This document shows positions 14,925 to 20,496 of a stretch of DNA of 20,496 nt, one piece after another (position 1 is the stretch's first letter; every line of letters starts with the position of its first letter). The notes under the pieces were generated by a model. It saw nothing but the letters and a program-made list of their open reading frames with translations, made no database searches and was not told the DNA's origin. The DNA comes from Bacteriovoracaceae bacterium (GTDB lineage Bacteria > Bdellovibrionota > UBA1018): contig JAHFAB010000001.1 in the NCBI GenBank assembly GCA_023250795.1, positions 1 through 20,496 of the forward strand, given 5' to 3'. The position numbers were made by a program, and so were the translations under genes.

Positions 14925-17072
14925 TTATTCTCCCCCTCTTCTAAACCGATGAAACTTCGAAAGATAATGGAGGATTTTTTTGGGAGCATTTGCTCTCTTC
15001 CATGCCCCTGCTACAGATTTGTTGGCTTCTGCCCATGTGGGGTAGATGTGGATGGTCGATAAGATTTTATTTAAACCCAGGCCATGCTTCATGGCAGAAA
15101 CATACTCTGCAATCATATCTCCTGCATGAGCTCCAACAATCGTGACACCGAGGATTTTATCTTTTCCGGGAGGGGTCAGAACTTTTACAAATCCATGATC
15201 TTCTTCGTCTGCAATGGCTCGATCTAAGTCGCTCAACTCATATTTGGTCACTTCGAAAAAAACCCCCTTCTCTTTTGCTTCACGCTCGCTGAGCCCCACT
15301 CTTGCGACTTCTGGATCAGTAAAAGTGCACCACGGTATGACATGGTAATCCACCTGAAATTTCTTAAAGGGACTAAACAAAGCATTAACCGAAGCGTACC
15401 AGGCCTGGTGGGAAGCGGTGTGTGTAAACTGATAGGGTCCTGCCACATCGCCACACACATAGATGTTGGGATAATTTGTTCGCATAAATTCGTTCGAAGT
15501 AATGACCCCATTTTTAGCGATCTCTACTCCCACGTTTTCTAGGCCAAATCCCCTTGTATTGGGCTTTCTCCCCAGAGCGATCAGTACTTCGTCAAACTCA
15601 AGTCGCACTTCTTTTTGAGCGTGGTCACAAATCAGTATTTTTTTATCTCCCATGACTTCGAAAGCTTTGGCACTATGGGTTGTAAGAACATGGACTCCTT
15701 CTTTTTTAAACTTTTCTGAGATTAAACAAGAAACATCTTCGTCTTCTTTACCCATAATCCTGGGTGTCATCTCTACGAGAGTCACTTCAGACCCAAATCG
15801 ACGAAAACTTTGAGCAAGCTCGCAGCCTATAGGGCCTCCTCCTAGGATGATCAGTCGCCTCGGCAATGACTTGATCTCCCAAACGTTGTCACTTGTAAGG
15901 TATTTAATTTTATCTAAACCCAGTATGGGTGGAACTAGAGGTTTCGCTCCTGTAGCAATGATCATCGATTTTGTTGTGAGAATTTTTCCGTTGACCTCTA
16001 CGCTATAGGGTGAGGTGATCTGGGCTTCGCCTTGGATGCAATCGACTCCCAGTTTTGTATAGCGCTCAACTGAGTCATGAGGCTCAACTTTTTTGATCAC
16101 TCTATGTATGCGAGCCATGACTTTTGAGAAATCAAAATCAATGTGCCCACCTTCGAACCCGAACTCCTTTGCGCGATGGAGTTCGGCCAAGATTTTCGAA
16201 GTACGAATCAGCGCTTTGCTCGGGACACACCCTGTGTTGAGGCAATCCCCACCCATTTTATGTTTTTCGATGAGTGCAACTTTGGCTTTGAGCGCAGAGG
16301 CAATATAGGCAGAGACAAGGCCCGCTGATCCTGCTCCAATGACGATCACGTTATAATCAAAACTCTTTGGCTTTTTATACCGCCTTAAAATTTTTCTAGA
16401 TTTGAAATGATCTAAAAAAAATTTTGAAATAAGAGGGAGAACTCCGATCAGAGCAAACGCGATAAGAAGTTTCAAAGATAAAATGCCACTGAGCGAATCG
16501 ATTTTAGCAAGCTCAGTTCCTGCATTGATATAAACGGCTGTGCCTGGAATCATCCCAATCTGACTCACGAAAAAATAAGTCAGCGTATGGATGGGTGTGA
16601 GACCCATCACCAAATTGATGAGAAAAAAGGGGAAAATAGGCACAAGCCTCAGAGTAAAGAGAAAATAGGCTCCGTCTTTTTTAATTCCTTCGTTGATTCT
16701 CTCCAGCTTTTCTCTAAACTTGTTTTGGATCGTCTCTTTGAAAAGAAATCGAGCCGATAAAAAAGCAAGAGTGGCCCCGATCGTGCTTGCAAATGACACG
16801 AGGATCACCCCAGCCCAGAAACCAAATAATGCGCCAGCCGAGAGTGTTAGAATAGTGGCCCCTGGCAGGGATAATGCTGTAGCGGCTATATAAATCCCCA
16901 TAAAGGCCGTAATCGCCTGAAGTGGGTTATTTTCATAAAAGCTTTTTAAGAGTCCCTGTTTTTCTTTCAGGGTTTCTAGCGTGAGGTCATGTCCTATGCC
17001 ACTTGATGTAAACAAATAAAAAATAACTATGATTGCAATAACGATCAGGATTTTTAGGTGAGTTTTTTTCAT
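14925..17072 (-). CDS. VTT (TVP38/DedA-like) membrane domain fused to pyridine nucleotide-disulfide oxidoreductase
   Basis: This is a 715-residue fusion protein. Residues 1-220 form a TVP38/TMEM64 (VTT) membrane domain: a signal-anchor-like first helix, then GIYIAATALSLPGATILTL, GALFGFWAGV and RLVPIFPFFLINLVMGL. From about 240 the sequence is a class I flavin disulfide reductase: FAD site VIGAGSAGL (244-252), redox pair Cys277-x4-Cys282 (GGDCLNTGCVPSK), ATG motif IIATGAKP, NAD(P) site LGGGPIGCELA (410-420), second FAD motif YVCGDVAGP, and the C-terminal IHIYPTWAEANKS. It resembles mercuric reductase but has neither an N-terminal HMA domain nor the C-terminal Cys pair, so it is not MerA. It probably delivers electrons from NAD(P)H to a thiol or metal(loid) substrate at the membrane. 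AAGAGGT lies 5 nt before the ATG, and bufC ends 13 bp upstream. Confidence 0.9.
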   Translation of the reverse strand: MKKTHLKILIVIAIIVIFYLFTSSGIGHDLTLETLKEKQGLLKSFYENNPLQAITAFMGIYIAATALSLPGATILTLSAGALFGFWAGVILVSFASTIGATLAFLSARFLFKETIQNKFREKLERINEGIKKDGAYFLFTLRLVPIFPFFLINLVMGLTPIHTLTYFFVSQIGMIPGTAVYINAGTELAKIDSLSGILSLKLLIAFALIGVLPLISKFFLDHFKSRKILRRYKKPKSFDYNVIVIGAGSAGLVSAYIASALKAKVALIEKHKMGGDCLNTGCVPSKALIRTSKILAELHRAKEFGFEGGHIDFDFSKVMARIHRVIKKVEPHDSVERYTKLGVDCIQGEAQITSPYSVEVNGKILTTKSMIIATGAKPLVPPILGLDKIKYLTSDNVWEIKSLPRRLIILGGGPIGCELAQSFRRFGSEVTLVEMTPRIMGKEDEDVSCLISEKFKKEGVHVLTTHSAKAFEVMGDKKILICDHAQKEVRLEFDEVLIALGRKPNTRGFGLENVGVEIAKNGVITSNEFMRTNYPNIYVCGDVAGPYQFTHTASHQAWYASVNALFSPFKKFQVDYHVIPWCTFTDPEVARVGLSEREAKEKGVFFEVTKYELSDLDRAIADEEDHGFVKVLTPPGKDKILGVTIVGAHAGDMIAEYVSAMKHGLGLNKILSTIHIYPTWAEANKSVAGAWKRANAPKKILHYLSKFHRFRRGGE

Positions 17073-17085
17073 GAGTTACCTCTTT

Positions 17086-17949
17086 TTAATGAGTGATGAT
17101 CCCAGTACTTCGCCAGTGGCTGATAAAATGAGCAATGTCAAATGTAACCCTATGCCTTCTCAGATGGGATGTAAGTAATTTGGAAATCATCCCTAGAGAG
17201 TGTCCCTTCTTGATCCAGTAAAGAATTTTCCACTGCAGTGGATCGACTCGCTCTACAAGTACTTGTTCACGGTCACGCCAAACAATGAGAAGCGTGCTCT
17301 CCTTTCCTAATCCGCCTCTCAGTTCATGAGAACAAGATGGTTTTTTCCAAATACGATCGACTGGCCAACTCAGCTTGAGAAGATGAACGGAGGGTAAGAG
17401 CTTAAATCGAATGGAAGCCCATTTTTTGGCTGCTAAAGTATTCATATCTCCGATTTTTTCCTCTAAAAAAACATCATCGGCATAAAACGCTTCTATAGAA
17501 GCCCATTCTAACAAAGCTAGATCTGAGAGCAGCGGAAACTGTTCCCCAAAAGGATGATGGCTGCGAAGGTACACTGGCAAACGTCGACCTAACTCTGCAA
17601 TATTTGGAGATTGAGAAGGAAACCGACTCAGATAATCCGCAATCAAAACTGAAAAAGCGTGTTTCCCTAACAAGATGCCCATAGTTCGCTCTAAAACCTG
17701 ATAGTCTTGTGATAACACCTCTAGAAGTCTCGCAAAGTAAGCTTCAGCATAAACGTCCAGTCGGTTCGTTTGGTTAAGCCGGTTGTCTTTGTAAACCAGA
17801 GTGAGGCATCTTGGCTTAGGTTCCTTGAACCGACCACTTCGTTTCGGCTCACAAAGAGCTTGGGTAACCCCTCTGGGTTCAGTGATGATCCACCGCAACC
17901 ACCGTTGGAGTTCGATCAGTGATTGAGGTGGAGATACGTTTTTTACCAT
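17086..17949 (-). CDS. bufC: BufC-type DUF2063 protein, partner of the DUF692 enzyme
   Basis: This is a 287-residue DUF2063-type protein. The N-terminal helical domain has the family opening SLIELQRWLRWII and the NRLDVYAEAYFARLLEVLSQDYQVLE pattern, continuing with HPFGEQFPLLSDLALLEWA. The C-terminal part looks like a winged-helix/ferredoxin-like domain (QWKILYWIKKGHSLGMISKLL). In bufferin and related RiPP systems this protein partners the DUF692 enzyme to recruit the precursor peptide. The start ATG 17949 is chosen for GGAG about 7 nt upstream; TTG 17964 is the alternative. The gene start overlaps the bufB end by 71 bp, a long overlap that suggests tight coupling. Identification rests on the family pattern plus the adjacent bufB and bufA. 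Confidence 0.87.
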   Translation of the reverse strand: MVKNVSPPQSLIELQRWLRWIITEPRGVTQALCEPKRSGRFKEPKPRCLTLVYKDNRLNQTNRLDVYAEAYFARLLEVLSQDYQVLERTMGILLGKHAFSVLIADYLSRFPSQSPNIAELGRRLPVYLRSHHPFGEQFPLLSDLALLEWASIEAFYADDVFLEEKIGDMNTLAAKKWASIRFKLLPSVHLLKLSWPVDRIWKKPSCSHELRGGLGKESTLLIVWRDREQVLVERVDPLQWKILYWIKKGHSLGMISKLLTSHLRRHRVTFDIAHFISHWRSTGIITH

Positions 17950-18778
17950 GAACTTTCTCCGCAATAGAATTGGCTTTGTGAACTTCTTTCATTAATTCAG
18001 GAAATGCTGGGATGTTCTCATCCCTTTCAATCAAAGTGGGTATGGGTCCAAAACATCGAAGTGCTTTTTCATATAGGTTCCAAACAGGTGCCGTGATTGG
18101 ATGATCATGGGTATCTAGGAGATAGCGCCCCTGATTGCTATGACCTGCAAGATGGAATTGTCCAATGCGATCCCGAGGCACTCCGTTTATATAAGAAATG
18201 GGGTCAAATCCGTGATTGACTGAGTTTACATAAATATTATTAATATCGAGTAAAATTCCACAATCAGCACGCTTAGAAAGTTCGCTTAAGAACTCCCACT
18301 CGGTCATCTCTGAATTTGAAAAAGTCATGTAGCTAGAAACATTTTCAAAAAGAATTTTCCTTCCCAAGAAATCCTGAACATAAAGAATTCTTGAAACTAA
18401 ATATTGAATTACTTTTTCAGTAAATGGAAGGGGCAATAGATCGTGAAGGTGCTTTCCTTCGACACTGGTCCAGCAAAGGTGGTCAGACATCCATTGGGGT
18501 TCAATCCTCGCTGCAAGAGATCTAATTTTTTTCAAGTAGTCTTTGTCTAGAGGATCAGATGAACCTATGGACAGTGAAACACCATGGAGTGCAACTGGGT
18601 AGAGTTCCCGAATTTTTTCTAAAACTCGAATCGGTTTGCCTCCTGCCCCCCCCTCTATACCGGTAAAGTTTTCTGTGATGGCTTCAAACCATGGCACCGG
18701 AGGTTTATGCTTAAGGATGTACGAATAATGCGGAGCGCGGAGCCCCAAACCAACGCCGAGCTTTTGTAATGAGTTCAG
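17879..18778 (-). CDS. bufB: BufB-type DUF692 multinuclear iron oxidative enzyme (MNIO)
   Basis: This is a DUF692 TIM-barrel enzyme. Family motifs in order are LQKLGVGLGLRAPHYSYIL, WFEAITENF, LHGVSLSIGSSDPLD, MSDHLCWTS, LLPLPFTEKV, ENVSSYMTF, LLDINNIYVNSVNHGFDP, FHLAGHS, DTHDHPI and LIERDENIP. They supply the His/Asp/Glu iron ligands. In bufferin systems the enzyme oxidises precursor Cys residues, for example to thiooxazole groups that bind copper. The first ordinary start codon (TTG 18748) would cut off the conserved LQKLGVG segment. That segment is in frame after a CTG at 18778, which overlaps the bufA stop codon (CTGA), so a CTG start coupled to bufA is annotated. An in-frame TAA lies just upstream. 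The C-terminal tail runs 71 bp into bufC. Confidence 0.92.
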   Translation of the reverse strand: MNSLQKLGVGLGLRAPHYSYILKHKPPVPWFEAITENFTGIEGGAGGKPIRVLEKIRELYPVALHGVSLSIGSSDPLDKDYLKKIRSLAARIEPQWMSDHLCWTSVEGKHLHDLLPLPFTEKVIQYLVSRILYVQDFLGRKILFENVSSYMTFSNSEMTEWEFLSELSKRADCGILLDINNIYVNSVNHGFDPISYINGVPRDRIGQFHLAGHSNQGRYLLDTHDHPITAPVWNLYEKALRCFGPIPTLIERDENIPAFPELMKEVHKANSIAEKVHGKKRISTSITDRTPTVVAVDHH

Positions 18779-19065
18779 CTTGATTTCTTTTTAGGCTTTT
18801 TTTGCAAATCTGTGAGCAATTTATCGCATTCAGCCTTATCTTTTGTGTAAACGTAGCCCTTACCTTTACACGCATTTTTTCCTGCACAGGAATGACCTAC
18901 TCCCCCACAAGCGCCTTTGCCTTTACAAGAGTTTCCACCTTGGCATTCGAATTTTCCCTGCTCGTCTGATGCCCCTTCATCCGCGAAAACTTTATTGGAG
19001 GGTGCTCCCACCAAAAATCCAGCAACTATGGCTGACAGGAGCAACTTTTGTGATGTCGTATTCAT
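18775..19065 (-). CDS. bufA: Bufferin-like precursor peptide BufA, six-Cys type
   Basis: This is a 96-residue exported peptide. The signal peptide is KLLLSAIVAGFLVGAPSNKVFA, cleaved before DEG. The mature part is small, Gly/Lys-rich and has six Cys in the order ECQ, NSCKG, GACGG, HSCAG, NACKG, AECDK, ending in a Lys-rich tail. The spaced G-x-G/C-K-G repeats match the six/twelve-Cys class of bufferin precursors rather than the four-Cys DUF2282 class. With bufB and bufC directly downstream it is the likely substrate: selected Cys residues would be oxidised in the cytoplasm and the peptide exported to bind copper in the periplasm. ATG 19065 and ATG 19077 are both possible starts. The stop overlaps the probable bufB start. 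Confidence 0.88.
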   Translation of the reverse strand: MNTTSQKLLLSAIVAGFLVGAPSNKVFADEGASDEQGKFECQGGNSCKGKGACGGVGHSCAGKNACKGKGYVYTKDKAECDKLLTDLQKKPKKKSS

Positions 19066-19081
19066 TCTACTTTCCATTTCT

Positions 19082-19095
19082 CCGCAAAAATGCGG
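19082..19095 (-). promoter_or_regulatory. Small hairpin touching the bufA ribosome-binding site
   Basis: In the transcript, CCGCA and UGCGG pair as a 5-bp stem around a UUUU loop. The last two G of the stem are the first bases of the GGAG ribosome-binding site before bufA. It begins three bases after the stop of the upstream 20-codon frame, so a ribosome ending there could open it. The stem is short. Confidence 0.4.
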
Positions 19096-19098
19096 TGT

Positions 19099-19161
19099 TT
19101 ATTGTTTGGCTTTTGAGGCCTTTTCTAGTCCTTCGGCTTCAACAAAGTTCTTGTTGATCAT
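19099..19161 (-). CDS. Possible 20-residue leader peptide of the buf-ars operon
   Basis: A 21-codon frame begins with ATG at 19161, has AAAGGA a few bases upstream, and encodes MINKNFVEAEGLEKASKAKQ before a TAA. It lies between the likely promoter region and bufA on the same strand, and ends three bases before a hairpin that includes part of the bufA ribosome-binding site. It has no Cys, no hydrophobic core and no obvious run of a regulatory amino acid. It could be a leader peptide that couples its own translation to bufA, or a chance frame. Confidence 0.4.
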   Translation of the reverse strand: MINKNFVEAEGLEKASKAKQ

Positions 19162-19203
19162 AGGTCCTTTCTTTCAACCCATCAAATGAAAAATCCCGGT
19201 TCA

Positions 19204-19222
19204 ATTACACAAAAAGTGTAAT
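19204..19222. promoter_or_regulatory. Palindromic operator candidate upstream of bufA
   Basis: ATTACAC and GTGTAAT are perfect inverted 7-bp arms around AAAAA. The site lies about 45 bp upstream of the possible leader peptide and about 140 bp before bufA. No T-run follows on either strand, so a terminator is unlikely. The TACA...TGTA half-sites recall operators of several dimeric repressors, but the spacing does not match one known metal regulator closely. Confidence 0.45.
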
Positions 19223-19371
19223 GGGCAAGGGATAGGTTGAATTCAATCCGCAGGGACGAGTCATCAAGTTTGAAAAATAAGCCGTCACCGGAGCAAGTGT
19301 TCAAACAATTATCTATTCAAGGCATGCTCAGCGCATCTGTGTAAGGACGGAGATATCGGGGCGAGAATCTG

Positions 19372-19402
19372 AAGTATTGGGACAAAATCTGTCCCAATAC
19401 TT
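19372..19402. repeat. Inverted repeat 1 (AGTATTGGGA operator type)
   Basis: AAGTATTGGGACA (19372-19384) and its exact complement TGTCCCAATACTT (19390-19402) flank a five-base spacer. The right arm overlaps the -35 box of the promoter for the Fic-like gene. No T-run follows, so it reads as a protein-binding site rather than a terminator. Confidence 0.8.
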
Positions 19403-19430
19403 GAAACCGGGACAGAAATAGGACCATAAT
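19401..19430 (+). promoter_or_regulatory. Promoter of the Fic-like gene
   Basis: TTGAAA (19401-19406) and CATAAT (19425-19430) are separated by 18 bp and match sigma-70 boxes at five of six and five of six positions. Transcription would begin near 19437, between the two inverted repeats, about 50 bp before the start codon. Confidence 0.55.
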
Positions 19431-19443
19431 GTATGATTAATGC

Positions 19444-19471
19444 AGTATTGGGACGGTTATTTCCCAATACT
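19444..19471. repeat. Inverted repeat 2 (AGTATTGGGA operator type)
   Basis: AGTATTGGGA (19444-19453) and TCCCAATACT (19462-19471) are exact inverted copies around eight bases. The half-site is the same as in the repeat 71 bp upstream (there spaced by nine bases). It lies just after the predicted transcription start and 16 bp before the start codon. Confidence 0.8.
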
Positions 19472-19487
19472 TGCGGCTTGGGGTGTT

Positions 19488-20496
19488 ATGAGTGTAAAGA
19501 ATAAAATAGATGTTAAGGCAATTGTTTTACAGTTACTTGCAGAAAAATCTGAAATTAGTTTGCGAGACGTAGCCCAAGTATCTGGGTTATCGAAATCTAA
19601 CGAAGGTGACCGAAAGGCAATTCGTAGGGTGCTCAACTCTTTGATTGAGCGTGGATTTCTTGCTGCGAAAGGAGCCGCACGCGCGCGCACTTACATCCTC
19701 ACTACTCAGCCATCTGAGGAAGTGACGGCAGGAGTGTTTAAAAATATTCAGTTATCACATGAATCCAAGGCTCTTTTGCATTATGTTTCTCAGACTCTTC
19801 AAGAGCGAACTCCGGTGGGTTATAATCAAGATTTTCTCCGATCCTACGAACCAAATCGAACATTTTATCTGAGTGCTCCTTTACGCGCAGAACTTTTGAC
19901 TGTTGGTCAAATTGAAAATAGAGTGCGCCCGGCAGGAACGTACGCACGCACCATATTAAATCGATTAATGATTGATCTGTCCTGGAACTCAAGTCGCCTT
20001 GAAGGAAACACCTATTCTTTATTAGAAACTAAACGTCTTCTTGAACTTGGTGAAAACGCTATTGGAAAAAATTTGACTGATGCACAAATGATTTTGAATC
20101 ATAAAGCGGCCATTGAGTACATTTTCGAATCAGTAGAAGAAGAAATGAGCTCTCACAAAGTACGCAGCATTCATGCACTACTGTCTGAAAATCTTTTAGG
20201 AGACACAAGTGCCTCTGGGCGCGTCAGGCAAATTACAGTGGGTGTGAGTGGATCTACCTATATGCCGCTTGAGAATCCCCATGCATTGATAGATTGCTTT
20301 CAAATATTTATCCAAAAACTAAACGTCATAGAAGATCCATTTGAGCAATCTTTTTTTTCTCTGGTTCAACTGTCTTACTTGCAAGTCTTTGAAGATGTAA
20401 ACAAAAGAACTGCACGGCTTGTGGCTAATATACCGTTGATCAGAAAAAATCTCAAACCACTCTCATTTGTGGATGTTGACCGAGATGCAAATATAT
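19488..20496 (+). CDS. Winged-helix plus degenerate Fic-fold protein, 3' end outside the window
   Basis: The frame opens at ATG 19488 (GGGG about 5 nt upstream) and is still open at the window end; 336 codons are visible. Residues 1-75 look like a winged-helix DNA-binding domain (EISLRDVAQVSGLSKS, then AIRRVLNSLIERGFL). The Fic-like part follows: the inhibitory motif S168-S-R-L-E172-G173-N is intact. The core reads LQVFEDVNKRTARL (298-311), where the usual H-x-F-x-D-G-N-x-R-x-x-R has Gln299 for the catalytic His and Val304 for Gly. AMP transfer is therefore unlikely. I recall other Fic-family proteins with the same Q-x-F-E-D-x-N-K-R-T variant, so it is a subfamily rather than random decay. 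A role as an autoregulated transcription factor fits the paired inverted repeats upstream. Confidence 0.88.
   Translation, partial: MSVKNKIDVKAIVLQLLAEKSEISLRDVAQVSGLSKSNEGDRKAIRRVLNSLIERGFLAAKGAARARTYILTTQPSEEVTAGVFKNIQLSHESKALLHYVSQTLQERTPVGYNQDFLRSYEPNRTFYLSAPLRAELLTVGQIENRVRPAGTYARTILNRLMIDLSWNSSRLEGNTYSLLETKRLLELGENAIGKNLTDAQMILNHKAAIEYIFESVEEEMSSHKVRSIHALLSENLLGDTSASGRVRQITVGVSGSTYMPLENPHALIDCFQIFIQKLNVIEDPFEQSFFSLVQLSYLQVFEDVNKRTARLVANIPLIRKNLKPLSFVDVDRDANI

Larger units (their letters stand above)
19162..19487. other. Divergent regulatory region between the buf-ars operon and the Fic-like gene
   Basis: About 330 bp with no convincing gene beyond the possible leader peptide at its left edge. 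It holds the 19-bp palindrome at 19204-19222, the 10-bp palindrome TTGAATTCAA near 19237-19246, two large inverted repeats at 19372-19402 and 19444-19471, and a sigma-70-like promoter between them facing right. I could not pick out a convincing -35/-10 pair for the leftward buf-ars operon. Confidence 0.6.

Noticed and set aside
14925..17072. Mercuric reductase (merA)
   Set aside because: The flavin and Cys-x4-Cys motifs fit the wider disulfide reductase family, but there is no HMA domain and no C-terminal Cys pair, and no other mer gene is nearby.
19457..19992. Two short leftward frames (19457-19690 and 19738-19992)
   Set aside because: They lie opposite the long rightward winged-helix/Fic-like frame, which has clear motifs, promoter and ribosome-binding site; the leftward frames have none.
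1..20496. CRISPR array, tRNA, rRNA, insertion sequence or integrase
   Set aside because: No regularly spaced repeats, cloverleaf sequences, rRNA segments, transposase motifs or terminal inverted repeats with target duplications were seen.

Overview
The window looks like chromosome from a fairly AT-rich Gram-negative bacterium. It carries many Sec signal peptides, a periplasmic-type MsrB-MsrA fusion, a VTT-domain oxidoreductase and a bufferin-type RiPP locus. The mixture of AT-rich exported orphan proteins and compact operons would suit the Bdellovibrionota or a related lineage, but no phylogenetic marker is present and this placement is a low-confidence inference. I found no tRNA, rRNA, CRISPR array, transposase or integrase.

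Left part (1-4446). An AT-rich three-gene cassette on the + strand (1-3723) encodes one partial and two exported orphan proteins with overlapping ends. It runs tail-to-tail into a Phd/YefM-RelE/ParE toxin-antitoxin pair on the - strand. The promoter of that pair lies inside a near-perfect 53-bp palindrome (4326-4378).

Middle (4459-10646). This part holds an orphan lipoprotein, a 2-Cys peroxiredoxin, a PAP2 phosphatase coupled to a DHA1-type MFS exporter, an AAA_14/DUF4143 ATPase preceded by two 18-bp direct repeats, and an exported protein gene broken by an apparent one-base loss in an A-run.

Right part (10662-19077, all - strand). The main feature is one compact co-directional array read in the order bufA (six-Cys precursor), bufB (DUF692/MNIO), bufC (DUF2063), VTT-domain/pyridine-nucleotide disulfide oxidoreductase fusion, arsS (radical SAM), arsM (methyltransferase), DUF2064 glycosyltransferase, msrB-msrA fusion, and an exported orphan. 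Genes overlap or lie within about 50 bp of each other. The array joins a bufferin (copper-buffering, modified peptide) pathway to an arsenosugar-type arsenic pathway and a periplasmic methionine-sulfoxide repair enzyme. It therefore looks like one combined metal(loid) and oxidative-stress operon. The leader carries a possible 20-residue peptide, a small hairpin touching the bufA ribosome-binding site, and a TTACAC-type palindrome.

Far right (19373-20496). A divergent gene, cut by the window end, encodes a winged-helix plus Fic-fold protein whose catalytic His is replaced by Gln. Its promoter is bracketed by two inverted repeats sharing the half-site AGTATTGGGA, so it is probably an autoregulated transcription factor and may also act on the neighbouring buf-ars operon.
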